A DNA stretch of 64,000 nucleotides from Pirellulaceae bacterium (lineage in GTDB: Bacteria; Planctomycetota; Planctomycetia; Pirellulales; Pirellulaceae). The stretch is from NCBI GenBank assembly GCA_020852965.1, contig JADYZV010000024.1, positions 39,800 to 103,799 of the forward strand, given 5' to 3'. The first letter of the stretch is position 1; each line of letters opens with the position of its first letter. Below are positions 27,349-36,284 of this stretch, one piece after another. The notes beneath the pieces are model-generated. The model made no database searches and was not told where the DNA came from. It was given only the letters and a program-made list of their open reading frames with translations. The position numbers and the translations under genes were made by a program.

Positions 27349-27650
27349 GATTCGAACTTCCTCAGCATAACCATTGCTTGGCGGTAATAATACTTAACGA
27401 CGGCAGAAGTTTTGAAACGTCGAACATCGCAGAACAGTAGACCAGCACTCGCGTCTTTACGTGTATTAGTATCGCAGGGATACGAATCTGCGGCTACCGA
27501 CCATCCCCAGGGTGTTCAACCACTCAACATTTCGGCACATTGCGCCTTCAGTTTGGTTGCGCACCGTCGTGGTAGGGAACCAAAGTACTGGTTATGCAAA
27601 GCTCGTGGCGAAATGCGGCCATCTCCCACAGTCGCCTTCGGCTACGAGCA
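27349..27650. other. Intergenic region, no gene seen
   Basis: About 300 bases between the copper ATPase start and the Rnk-like gene stop. No coding frame with family features and no strong repeat was found. It should contain the copA promoter. Confidence 0.35.
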
Positions 27651-28064
27651 TCATGCAGCAACACTTTCGCGTTCGGGCTGAACCAACAATTCCTCGACTC
27701 GCCATCGACCGACCCCACTCGGCACTTGCCAACGCACGACATCACCGACACGATAGCCCAGGATTGCAGTTCCAAGTGGCGCCAGAATCGACAGTTTCCC
27801 TTCGGCGATATTTGCTTGATTGGGGTAGACCAATGTAAACATCTCGGTCTCCTTGGTCTTCAAGTCGCGCAAGCGAACCGTCGAGTTCATTGTGATGACA
27901 TCGCACGGAACTTCGCTTGGATCAACAACATGGGCAACGTTCAGTTCGCTTTGGAGATCGCTTAGGTATCGTTTGTCACGGATCGCGTCCACGAAGCTGC
28001 TCAGAAACAGTTCGTTCAATCGCTTATGATCGGACTTGGTAATGATGATCTTCTTTAGAGCCAT
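27651..28064 (-). CDS. GreA/GreB-like nucleoside diphosphate kinase regulator (Rnk type)
   Basis: 137 residues. The N-terminus (ALKKIIITKSDHKRLNELFL) matches the short helical arm of Rnk, and the C-terminal FKBP-like Gre domain shows VITMNSTVRLRDLKTKE, FTLVYPNQANIAEGKLSILA and PLGTAILGYRVGDVVRWQVP. Rnk binds RNA polymerase near the secondary channel without cleaving RNA. The start ATG 28064 has a strong GGAGGACAGCATC before it, so the longer open frame to 28325 is rejected. It is the next gene upstream of copA on the same strand. Confidence 0.9.
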   Translation of the reverse strand: MALKKIIITKSDHKRLNELFLSSFVDAIRDKRYLSDLQSELNVAHVVDPSEVPCDVITMNSTVRLRDLKTKETEMFTLVYPNQANIAEGKLSILAPLGTAILGYRVGDVVRWQVPSGVGRWRVEELLVQPERESVAA

Positions 28065-28487
28065 GATGCTGTCCTCCATAAGATGCGGTTGAGATACTGA
28101 CGTGTATTGCAACAGTTGGCAATGCAACAACTGCGCCAAACTTTGGCGTAGTATTTCTATGTGCGGTGTATTCAGTTGAAACTGGAAGAATCTGCCATGC
28201 GCCTTTGAGCGAACGTCGACTAACGACGAGTATCGTGCGTATTCGACGACAACAGCGCGGCTTACACGATCACCCAGAGAGGGCAAGCCAAGTGCGAGGG
28301 AGTGAGCATTGACTTCCAACGACAACCTGAGTTGACGCGTCTCGGCAGGAGATTGTCGCAGATCACTCAGTCACGCCACTGACGTACACAGCCATGTGAG
28401 CTAAGATCTCTCATATTGTCGGCAGATCACGTCCTGAAGCAGGAGATCTCTAACCGGCCTCCCCCCTTTGCTTTGGATCTTTGGACT
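28065..28487. other. Divergent intergenic region
   Basis: About 420 bases between the Rnk-like gene and the TerC gene. Open frames here lack family features. A TTG at 28416 would extend TerC by 24 residues. No repeat of note. Confidence 0.35.
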
Positions 28488-29399
28488 ATGCATTCCTTTT
28501 CCCTTCTGGCCGACGGTGCACCGCTTTTTTGGGGCCAGACTTATACAAACCAAGATTTGATTGTCGTACTGCTACTCGTGGTTCTAGAAGGCCTGCTGTC
28601 AATCGACAATGCATTGGTGCTTGGATTACTGGCCAAACGAGTACCCAAGCATCTGCAGGGCCGAGCGCTGACCTATGGACTTGTCGGAGCGTTTGTATTT
28701 CGCTTTATTGCGGTAGCAACAGCCAGTTATCTCCTTAAATGGCACATTGTGAAACTGATCGGCGGTGGTTATCTCATCTATATAGCCGTCAAGCATTTGT
28801 TCTTTGAGTCTCAGGAAGAAAGTGATACTACGCTGAGCACCGACGCTGCAGGAGAGCTAGAACTGCGCGACATCGAGACTGGCGAAGCGCTGACAGATGA
28901 TCAGGAAATGCTGGAGATCAAAGAACGCGTTCCCGTACCGATTCCAGAAAAGAGACTTCGAGCCGGTCGAAATTTCTGGATGACAGTTCTGGTTATTGAA
29001 TTGACCGATATCGCCTTCGCGGTGGATTCAATACTCGCGGCCATCGCGCTTGTCGGCGCTCCTCCGCCTGACCATCCGACTACGGCGTTTCATCCAAAGT
29101 TATGGGTCGTTGTAACGGGCGGCTTACTGGGCATCATGATGATGCGTGTGGCCGCGGCCATGTTCATCAGGCTGCTTGAAAAGTTCCCCCGTTTCGAATT
29201 GTCAGCGTATCTCCTGGTAATCGTGATTGGATTGAAATTACTAGCGGACTGGGGATTCAACTCCGAAGCTCACCCGCACGCTGTCGATTTCCATAGCGTC
29301 AATAGTCCAGAATTCTGGATCTTCTGGATGTCGATGCTTGCGGCACTCGGCGTTGGATTTCTTCCGCCGCGATCGGCGAAAACGGCAGCAACCTCATGA
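28488..29399 (+). CDS. TerC family integral membrane protein
   Basis: 303 residues, about seven to nine helices, with the TerC signature LEGLLSIDNALVLGLLAKRV near the N-terminus and the mirrored ELTDIAFAVDSILAAIAL in the second half; the conserved Asp residues of both are thought to coordinate a metal ion. A charged cytoplasmic loop of about 60 residues separates the halves. Family members export or handle manganese and give tellurite resistance. ATG 28488 is chosen where similarity begins; GGAT lies near. It closes the stress and metal region. Confidence 0.92.
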   Translation: MHSFSLLADGAPLFWGQTYTNQDLIVVLLLVVLEGLLSIDNALVLGLLAKRVPKHLQGRALTYGLVGAFVFRFIAVATASYLLKWHIVKLIGGGYLIYIAVKHLFFESQEESDTTLSTDAAGELELRDIETGEALTDDQEMLEIKERVPVPIPEKRLRAGRNFWMTVLVIELTDIAFAVDSILAAIALVGAPPPDHPTTAFHPKLWVVVTGGLLGIMMMRVAAAMFIRLLEKFPRFELSAYLLVIVIGLKLLADWGFNSEAHPHAVDFHSVNSPEFWIFWMSMLAALGVGFLPPRSAKTAATS

Positions 29400-29600
29400 G
29401 AATGAAGCCAAACACTATTCCTCCGAGAATTGGGCTACTCCAGATGCTGGACTTTACTGTAACCACGATGCTAAGCTCTTGACCGCCCGCCCGAGCGCGG
29501 TGAAAATGTCAGCCGGCGGAATCGCTGGGCCAGTCTCGCGTGTGTTGCTCAAGGTTTCACGCCATTTCCCTTCGGAATCTCAAACATTTTAGGATCGACA

Positions 29601-30635
29601 ATGCTCTGCAAGATGGTAGGAATCAATAGCTGGAACAAATCTGCCTCAACGCTTTTGCAGGTGGCGAGTCTGTTGTCGGTCGTCTGCTTGGTCCAGGTCG
29701 GCTGCACCAGCAGCGCCGATTCGACGGCCGGCAAACGCGAGTTCATCAGCGTGGGTACTGCGCCCGTCGGTGGCGCATTTTACACGGTGGGTAGTGCGAT
29801 CTGCGAAGTCGTGAATGATAATCGCGGAGAATTGAACTGGCGAGTGAATGCCGAGTCGACCGGAGGATCGATGGAGAACATCCGCTTGCTGAGCCAAGGC
29901 AAATTGCAGTTTGCCATGTCGAATTCCTCGATCACTTACTTCGCCGTCCGCGGCAGCGAAGGATGGGAGGAGGCGCACGAGGTTCAGTCGGTGATGACGC
30001 TGTTCCCCAACGTGGCTATGTTCGTGACACTTGCTAATTCCGGCATCGAAAAAGTTAGCGATTTAAAAGGAAAGAGCGTCTATCTCGGACCCGAGGGGGC
30101 TGGCTTCGAATACTTCGTGAAGCCCATTCTTGCCGCCCACGGTTTGACACTAGACGACATCGATGCCCGTTTTGGGAGCCAACAAAGCGCGGTTGACCTG
30201 CTCGGCGACGGAGCCGTTGTAGCCGCTATGATCGGTGGCGGAACGCCCAATCCCGCCTTGTCGCAAATGGCACAAGCCAATTCGATTCGCTTGATTCCCT
30301 ACGACGCGGAAGCTAAACAGAAGCTGATCGCCGACTACTCCTTCTTCGAAGCTGCTGTCATTCCGGCTGGAACCTACAACGGCATTGACGCGCAGTTCGA
30401 CGGCCTCAACGTGGGCTCGGCGCATTTGATCACTCATAAGTCGGTTGATGAACAGACCGTTTATGACTTTGCGAAGCTGGTCTACGAGCATCGAGCCGAG
30501 ATTGCGGAGCGACATCGCGCAGCGCTCAACATTCGTCCCGAGACGGTCGCCGTACAGAGCGGGATCGATTACCACCCAGGAGCTGAACGCTTTTATCGCG
30601 AAATTGGAGTTTGGCCTGAGGCGGTCACTCAATGA
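29601..30635 (+). CDS. TAXI family TRAP transporter solute-binding lipoprotein
   Basis: 344 residues. A lipoprotein signal ends in SVVCLVQVGC, giving a lipidated Cys near residue 35. The binding fold follows with the TAXI pattern: FISVGTAPVGGAFYTVGSAI, then TGGSMENIRLLSQGKLQFAM, KGKSVYLGPEGAGFEYFVKP and AAVIPAGTYNGID. It captures a substrate outside the membrane and feeds the fused permease next door. ATG 29601 has TAGGA upstream. Its stop overlaps the next start as ATGA. TAXI transporters often carry glutamate, but substrate cannot be read here. Confidence 0.93.
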   Translation: MLCKMVGINSWNKSASTLLQVASLLSVVCLVQVGCTSSADSTAGKREFISVGTAPVGGAFYTVGSAICEVVNDNRGELNWRVNAESTGGSMENIRLLSQGKLQFAMSNSSITYFAVRGSEGWEEAHEVQSVMTLFPNVAMFVTLANSGIEKVSDLKGKSVYLGPEGAGFEYFVKPILAAHGLTLDDIDARFGSQQSAVDLLGDGAVVAAMIGGGTPNPALSQMAQANSIRLIPYDAEAKQKLIADYSFFEAAVIPAGTYNGIDAQFDGLNVGSAHLITHKSVDEQTVYDFAKLVYEHRAEIAERHRAALNIRPETVAVQSGIDYHPGAERFYREIGVWPEAVTQ

Positions 30636-32860
30636 CTCGAGATACCGCCATCGACCAGGGGGCAAACGCCAATCAATCAAGTCAGCATGCAGAGCCCCAA
30701 GGCTTACTCCAAAAAACCAGGCGAAGGTTATCTTTTGGCATCGCGGTGGCGCTGTCGCTGTTTGTATTGGTCGAAGTCAACTTCTCGCTGCTGACGCCAC
30801 TCAAAGAACTGTCCTTGTTTGTGACTGCAGGCCTGGTGCTCTGCTTTCTCCAGGTGCCGATCCACCCCGGCTGGAAAGATGTTCGCTGGCTTCAAATCGT
30901 AGATGCTGTTCTGGCAGCCTTGGCTGTCGGTTGTTGCGGCTACTTGATCGTTCAAGGAGCTGAACTGGGTCAGCGCGCTGCTGTGTACACGGCGGCTGAT
31001 CAATGGGTGGGGGCGATCGGTCTCGTGTTGGTGATCGAGGCAGCTAGGCGCGCGGTGGGTTGGTCCCTACCGATTCTCGCGTTCATCTTCATCATTTATG
31101 CGCACCAGAGCGTTTCGCAAACTCTCCCTGAGTGGTTGTTCCCGCATCGCGGTCAGGACTGGGAAGCATTGATCGGTCAGACGTATCTTCGAACCGAAGG
31201 TGTGTTTGGAACGGCGGTCGGCGTCATGTTCCGCTACGTATTTCTGTTTGTCTTATTCGGTGCCTTTCTTCAGGCAAGTGGTGCCACCGGTTACATCATT
31301 GGATTGGCTGTGCGACTTTTCGGGAAACGGGCGGGTGGACCTGCCAAAGTCTCGGTAATCGCCAGCGGTTTGATGGGCTCGCTGTCCGGGAGTGCGGTGG
31401 CCAATGCAGCTACCACCGGAACTTTCACCATTCCTCTGATGCGAAGCATTGGCTTCAAGCCGCATATTGCCGCAGGTGTTGAGGCGGCTGCGTCTTCCGG
31501 CGGCGCTTTGGTACCGCCCGTGATGGGTGCCGGGGCTTACATGATGCTGGAGATCATCAATCGGGATCCGGCGGTAACCTACTTGGAAATCTGTCAAGCC
31601 GCATTTATTCCGGCCTGCCTTTACTATCTTTCCATCTTCATGTTGGTTCACTTCTACGCGCGGAAGATCGACGTCGAGAGCGATCGTGCAAGCGCGCGAT
31701 TGGCGGAGACGCATTCAGACGAGCCGTCATCGACTGCCGCAGCGGTCGAACTGGCTCCAGCACCTGCGGCAGCTCTGCTTTCGCTCGAAGGCCTCGCCTT
31801 CTTCGGTTCGCTCGGGGGACTGATGGGCTTCCTCCTCGTGGGCTTTTCGCCGTTCCGAGCCGTAACGTACGCCCTAGCGATTGTCATTGGGGTGGTGCTG
31901 ATCAATCCAGCAACTCCCGTCAATCGCCGTGAGCGTTACTTGGCGTTGGTGGTCTGGGCATTGTTGACCCTGCTGGCATGGTATATCGCTCCAGCCGTTT
32001 CACAGTGGGGTGACGCACTCGTCTGGTCCATCGCAGGCTTGCTGCTCGCCGGGCTTTTTTCACCCTCATGGTGGGGACTGTTGAGCAACAGTTTTCGTAC
32101 CACCGCCCAAGGAGGCCTGCCGCTGATTGTGGCAGCCGCCTGCGTCGGGATTGTAATCGGCCTCGTTTCACGCACCGGTGTGGGCACAGGTGTCCCTCAA
32201 GCGATCATTCCGCTGGCCGGAAACAACTTGTTCCTCGGTTTAGTAGCCATCATGTTTTGCTCGTTGGTGCTGGGGATGGGCTTACCATCGGCCGTCTCCT
32301 ATCTGCTCCTGGCGACCATCATTGGCCCCGTATTCGCCGACCCGAGCCTGGGTGTGCCCATTCTGGCAGCCCACCTTTTCATTTTTTACTTTGGCATGAT
32401 GGCCATGGTCACACCGCCGGTAGCGTTGGCAGCTTATGCAACCGCATCGATCGCCCATGCCAGTGTGATGCAATCCGGGATCGCGGCGTTTCGATTTTCG
32501 TTGGTCGGCTTCACCCTTCCCTTCATGTTCGTCTATCGTCCCGCCCTGTGCCTGATGGGAAATGATGGCGGCAGCCCACTAGCGATGGACGTCGTAATTG
32601 CGGTGTTAGCCGCCGTCATCGGCGTTGTCGCCCTCTCATCCGCTATGGCCGGCTTTTTATTCCATCGACTCGGTATAGTGTCGCGCATCCTATTGTATGT
32701 AGCGGCCTCGTGCGCCTTATTCCCCGACCAATTCGGAATAGTTGGTGACCGCATCCAGTTGTTCGATGTGATTGGAGCAGCACTCCTGCTCAGCGTTGGG
32801 ATCTGGAATTGGAAGCACCCACCAAGGGATATCGGGTCCCCAGTTTCTCACGCAACATAG
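30632..32860 (+). CDS. TRAP transporter fused permease (4TM plus 12TM, DctQM type)
   Basis: 742 residues with about 17 hydrophobic helices. The small DctQ-like part is N-terminal (SFGIAVALSLFVLVEVNFSL onwards), and the large DctM part carries FVLFGAFLQASGATGYIIGL, GLMGSLSGSAVANAATTGTF and FYFGMMAMVTPPVALAAYAT. Such fusions pair with TAXI binding proteins and run on a sodium gradient. The start overlaps the binding protein stop by four bases (ATGA), so translation is coupled. An extra hydrophobic C-terminal region is normal for this fused form. Confidence 0.94.
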   Translation: MTRDTAIDQGANANQSSQHAEPQGLLQKTRRRLSFGIAVALSLFVLVEVNFSLLTPLKELSLFVTAGLVLCFLQVPIHPGWKDVRWLQIVDAVLAALAVGCCGYLIVQGAELGQRAAVYTAADQWVGAIGLVLVIEAARRAVGWSLPILAFIFIIYAHQSVSQTLPEWLFPHRGQDWEALIGQTYLRTEGVFGTAVGVMFRYVFLFVLFGAFLQASGATGYIIGLAVRLFGKRAGGPAKVSVIASGLMGSLSGSAVANAATTGTFTIPLMRSIGFKPHIAAGVEAAASSGGALVPPVMGAGAYMMLEIINRDPAVTYLEICQAAFIPACLYYLSIFMLVHFYARKIDVESDRASARLAETHSDEPSSTAAAVELAPAPAAALLSLEGLAFFGSLGGLMGFLLVGFSPFRAVTYALAIVIGVVLINPATPVNRRERYLALVVWALLTLLAWYIAPAVSQWGDALVWSIAGLLLAGLFSPSWWGLLSNSFRTTAQGGLPLIVAAACVGIVIGLVSRTGVGTGVPQAIIPLAGNNLFLGLVAIMFCSLVLGMGLPSAVSYLLLATIIGPVFADPSLGVPILAAHLFIFYFGMMAMVTPPVALAAYATASIAHASVMQSGIAAFRFSLVGFTLPFMFVYRPALCLMGNDGGSPLAMDVVIAVLAAVIGVVALSSAMAGFLFHRLGIVSRILLYVAASCALFPDQFGIVGDRIQLFDVIGAALLLSVGIWNWKHPPRDIGSPVSHAT

Positions 32861-33807
32861 CTAGCAACCGTTTCTACTTCTCGCGAGCCTAGAATGGGCA
32901 ACGAACGGGGTCACAGAACTTTGATGGAGGGTGCGGCGTGAGGCAAGTTGGATTGGAGAGCTCGAAAAGATTCGACAGCCGCATGATGCGAAGCGAAGTC
33001 GCTTCGTGACGCCATTTGTGCGGGGTTGCGAGCACCTTTTTAGCGCCTGGTGCGCGAACGCTTAGACAGTTCGACCGGTTGTTCGTCGAACAGGGCTTAA
33101 AGGAATGGCAATTGAATGCCAGCAAGAGTCGATTGAGCGATGTATTTTAGGCGCTCAATAGCTCGCGCGTTCTTGGTCGCGTGTAAAAGCGTGCTTGGCG
33201 ACTGGCGGTGTAGTCGCTGACAGTGGCCAGCGGGCAGGCACCCTCGTCGGTTCGCAAACTGGCCGACGCTACAGCCTGGACGCCACTTGAGATCAGAGCG
33301 CTAGTTGCCTTGCTCGAAGGTGCCAACAGCAATCAACTGTCGTTGCTCGACGGCGACTATCACGTTGGCGTTCCGCCCTCCGCAGTAGCACGAGTTCCCG
33401 CAGCATGATCCACACCATGCACTCGACGATCCGCTCCAACTTAAAAGCTCGCCTCACCGCGTGTTGCGATCGCTGTTTGAAATCAGGCCAGAAAACGGAG
33501 TTAAAACGATTCAAATCCCCCGATTCACAACTCCAATATCGATCAACAATTAGCGATTCCGGCCAACCGCGTTTGACCATCTCGATCGATCATGCCCAGT
33601 GAGCTTGATTGGTGGCTTCTAGTGCTTACGAAAGCGTGTGCCAAAGGAAGACAATCGTAGAAGAATTCTCGCGAATCAATCCAATCGATGGTTCCAACAG
33701 TTAAGACTCTGTCAAGTTGCGACCGCAAACATCCTCAGCGGCTAGCAAACGTTAACGCGCAGTTCAGTCGTGGGTGCGATGGAGACCATGGGGCGTAGGA
33801 AAAGACT
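32861..33807. other. Gene-poor region, no supported gene
   Basis: About 950 bases after the TRAP operon. Short frames on both strands (for example minus-strand 33293-33580 and plus-strand 33405-33602) have no family features or ribosome sites and contradict each other. The region looks like decayed coding DNA but no parent gene was recognised. Confidence 0.5.
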
Positions 33808-34206
33808 CTATGGGGATAGCCAGTCTTGCATTCGAAGTGAAGTCAGATTTGAGAAGTCCACAGTGTTGTTCGTCACCAGGGTGAGGTCATGGACGATCGC
33901 GGTCGCAGCGATCAAGCAGTCCACATCTGGCATAGGCGTGCCCGCATCCATCATTTTTGCGCGAAGTTCGCCAAATGACAGTGCGACATCAAGGTCGACA
34001 TCAACAATTTCAATTAGTGAGTAGAAATCTGCGACTGCCTGTTGTGACTTTGCGGACGCCTTTCCTCTTTTTACCCAGGTCCACAATTCGCCTGCACAGA
34101 CAACCGACGTAGCTAATCCGCCGGAATGTTGGATAAAACGATTCCAGACGGCTGGATGGCCTTTGAGGTAGGCTGAGCAAATATTCGTGTCGAGTAAGAA
34201 CTTCAC
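33808..34206 (-). CDS. vapC: PIN domain ribonuclease toxin (VapC type)
   Basis: 132 residues of the PIN fold. Acidic residues of the metal site are visible: Asp in MKFLLDTNICSAYL, Glu in VVCAGELWTW, and the Asp residues in MPDVDCLIAATAIVHDLTLV and NNTVDFS. VapC toxins cleave tRNA or rRNA when released from the antitoxin. Its ATG overlaps the stop of the upstream antitoxin gene by four bases, the classic order. Stands alone in gene-poor DNA next to an RHS tip and a recombinase remnant, as TA modules often do. Confidence 0.92.
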   Translation of the reverse strand: MKFLLDTNICSAYLKGHPAVWNRFIQHSGGLATSVVCAGELWTWVKRGKASAKSQQAVADFYSLIEIVDVDLDVALSFGELRAKMMDAGTPMPDVDCLIAATAIVHDLTLVTNNTVDFSNLTSLRMQDWLSP

Positions 34207-34445
34207 TCGTCGGACTCCGTGCGGGTGAGACCTCTCTGAACCGCATTCTCGTGCAGAAAAGCATCAAGTTCGGCAGCGTCACTTCGACAACTGCCAAACA
34301 GCGACTCTAGTTTCAATTGTTTCGCTTGATCCGAAAGTTCAATTGGCCGAACCACAACTTCAACTCCCGTTCCGTCCGGAAGCCCAAGCGGTTCCTCGAA
34401 ACGAATCAAATTGCCCGCGACGGTTCCGTAAACGATCTTGCTCAT
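34203..34445 (-). CDS. vapB: VapB-like antitoxin
   Basis: 80 residues. The N-terminal strand-rich part (VYGTVAGNLIRFEEPLGLPD with GTGVEVVVRPI) resembles the short antitoxins of PIN toxins that start with a beta-strand DNA-binding or DUF104-like fold. The C-terminal part is helical and acidic (SDAAELDAFLHENAVQRG), suited to wrap the toxin. It precedes and overlaps vapC by four bases. The family is less certain than the role, which is inferred from position, size and overlap. Confidence 0.85.
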   Translation of the reverse strand: MSKIVYGTVAGNLIRFEEPLGLPDGTGVEVVVRPIELSDQAKQLKLESLFGSCRSDAAELDAFLHENAVQRGLTRTESDE

Positions 34446-34944
34446 CTAATCCCCTCCAATAGTGCGACTGATGTGTTCACTATTATAGCCAGAACATCGG
34501 CAGAACGGTGCTGGTGCGGGGATCGCTCGCCACTTGCCCATGCGAGGCTTTCCGCTACGCAGTTTTCGCTTACGGGCATTCATGCCCTACAGCGAAAATG
34601 GCATCGTGCCACTGCGGCCATCAATCAGGCGATCATCCGTGCTCGCCTCGCGCTTCGCTATCCTTGTTCTCTCATCTAGTACCCACACAACCAAGCACCC
34701 CGAACGTTCTTCGCTGCCACTCGAACACTGACCTAAAACATGGCCCGCGTCTCGGTCATGGTCACTCGCGAAATGGCCAATTCTCTCGCCCCTGTTGCGC
34801 CCCTGGAGTAGGCTCGTAACGAGTATCGCGAGTTACGGCACGGGCAGCGCGTGCGGATCGACCCGCACGCTTGTTCCCCCGTGTTTGCGTCGGGGCGGTT
34901 TGGCCACCGTCGAGTTTAGCCTAACAGTAACGTAGCGCACTGGC
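34446..34944. other. Gene-poor region with palindromes
   Basis: About 500 bases upstream of the VapBC pair. No gene is supported. It holds the imperfect palindrome at 34563-34598, and a short hairpin near 34849 (GCGTGCGG, loop, CCGCACGC). Confidence 0.45.
34563..34598. repeat. Imperfect 36-base palindrome
   Basis: TTTTCGCT-TAC-GGGCAT, two bases, then ATGCCC-TAC-AGCGAAAA. Eight outer and six inner base pairs flank a symmetric TAC/TAC mismatch. It ends in A on this strand, so read on the minus strand it ends in T run and could be a terminator or a folded end of a small element. Confidence 0.65.
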
Positions 34945-35175
34945 TCAACCTCTCGCGGCTGTTGAACCCGATCCGTCAACTCGTTTTGACCGCATACTCG
35001 CTCTTAGACTTACGGCACGTTTGCGTCTGCCAGCATCTACAGCAACGATCATACCGACAACTAACATACCTATCGAGATTGCTACATACAGTTCGGAATG
35101 ATGTAAATAGTAGCCCGCGAGAAACGAAACATGAAATTCCAGGATAAATAACATAACTGATTGATGTGGTTGCAT
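34945..35175 (-). CDS. Small membrane protein, possible immunity partner of RHS tip
   Basis: 76 residues with two hydrophobic stretches (VMLFILEFHVSFLAGYYL and LYVAISIGMLVVGMIVAV) and a basic, Ser/Arg-rich tail. The ATG at 35175 lies 10 bases after the stop of the RHS-tip frame, with AGGA overlapping that stop, which suggests translational coupling. In polymorphic toxin loci a small gene directly after the RHS C-terminus usually encodes immunity, so that role is proposed from position only. No homologue was recognised and the ORF may be chance. Confidence 0.4.
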   Translation of the reverse strand: MQPHQSVMLFILEFHVSFLAGYYLHHSELYVAISIGMLVVGMIVAVDAGRRKRAVSLRASMRSKRVDGSGSTAARG

Positions 35176-35185
35176 ATAGAACGTC

Positions 35186-35584
35186 CTACGGTGTGGGTGC
35201 AGGAGTAACGCAGATCAAGCAAGCAGCCAATGCTGTGGTCCCAATCGCTGCGGACGCAGGCAGTGTTACATTCATGCACCAGCTGAAGCACCCTCTAAAC
35301 GACTGTCCGGGTAGAGGTCGATCTTTTGGTGCAAGACAAATTGTGCCGCAAGTGAATGCGACCATCGCATTCGCACCGAGTGCGCAAACGCAAATTGGGC
35401 AAGATCCGATTCTTAACCCTGACGGACCTGTATTCGCCACAGAATTCCCGCGAACATACTCAAACAGATTCCACTTGCTACCTTCATACCCTATCGGATC
35501 TTTGGAGCAAGTAACCAATCGAACGCTTCCGACATAGACCGCTTCACGCAAGTTGGCCCGTGATGCGGAGTTAGTTCGTCGCAA
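35186..35584 (-). pseudogene. RHS-repeat core C-terminal tip (detached)
   Basis: The frame reads DPIGYEGSKWNLFEYVRGN then SVANTGPSGL, a clear version of the RHS-associated core end (DPIGFxGGxxNLYxYVxNNPxxxxDPSGL). It is followed by a Cys-rich tail of about 75 residues (SCPICVCALGANAMVAFTCG, then CMNVTLPASAAIG), in the place where RHS proteins carry their variable toxin. There is no ATG and the long RHS barrel is missing, so this is a tip cut from a larger protein. Such tips can be raw material for recombination with a full RHS gene elsewhere. Confidence 0.75.
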
Positions 35585-35738
35585 TGAACTGCGGTTGCAA
35601 CTACGATCCTACCCACGCGCGTGAGAGGCGATTTTCAAGAGCGGCTCAGCGGTGGGAGCGATGGCGACCATGACTGTCATTGTAAGTGATAGCCAGGGCC
35701 GCTCGCTACAGTTTAAGCTACCAGTTCGCCAACTATTT

Positions 35739-36020
35739 CTACTCGGCTTCGAGCTGCGGATTGGCGGTTGGTTGTGAAGGTCTCTCGGCGGGATGGGTTT
35801 GACTGTGAGTGTCGAGCTGCTTTTTGAGACTGACACGAGTGTAAATCTGCGTGGTGTCGAGCTTCTCGTGTCCCAGGATGGCTTGTACCGTGCGAATGTC
35901 CGCGCCGTTGTCGTGCATCAGCGTGGCCATCGTGTGACGAAAGATGTGGCAAGCGCCCGGTTTATCGATCCCAGCCGCTTTGATGCAACGACTTAGATCG
36001 CTAAAAGCGATCCGAAAGGT
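35739..36020 (-). pseudogene. Tyrosine recombinase (phage integrase) C-terminal remnant
   Basis: The minus frame reads SDLSRCIKAAGIDKPGACHI, FRHTMATLMHDNGADIRTVQ and AILGHEKLDTTQIYTRVSLK. This is box II of the tyrosine recombinases: H-x-x-R in HIFRH, His in GHEKLDTT and the nucleophile Tyr in IYTRVS. Only about 90 residues remain; the core-binding domain and first catalytic Arg are missing, with a decayed junction near 36020. The tail is short and unusual. It lies about 260 bases from the end of the megasynthase gene, and indicates past site-specific integration here. Confidence 0.85.
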
Positions 36021-36284
36021 GGCCGAAAGGCATCCGAAAGGTCAGCCGGTGTAGGGGCGATTCTTACGGGCTCGGCCAGCTTCGATGGATCAACGAGCTG
36101 TAATAAGCAGGGGTGCCCTTCGCGCCCTTTGCCATCGTAGAGCAATTGATACTGGCACAGCTTGCCCGCCGAGGCTCATTCGTCGCTTGCATCATCGATG
36201 GTGCTAGCACAGCAATTGATCCCATTTCAAAGTGCTGCAACCAGGTCGTGGCACGATCGCACAGTCTTGGACCTTAGCTATCGA
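36021..36284. other. Intergenic region after the megasynthase, no gene seen
   Basis: About 260 bases between the integrase remnant and the megasynthase stop. A small direct repeat of GCATCCGAAAGG/GATCCGAAAGG type occurs at about 36004-36040. No gene or clear terminator. Confidence 0.35.

Noticed and set aside
33147..33600. Possible transposase fragments in gene-poor DNA
   Set aside because: No DDE or other catalytic motif, no flanking repeats and no consistent frame could be found on either strand.
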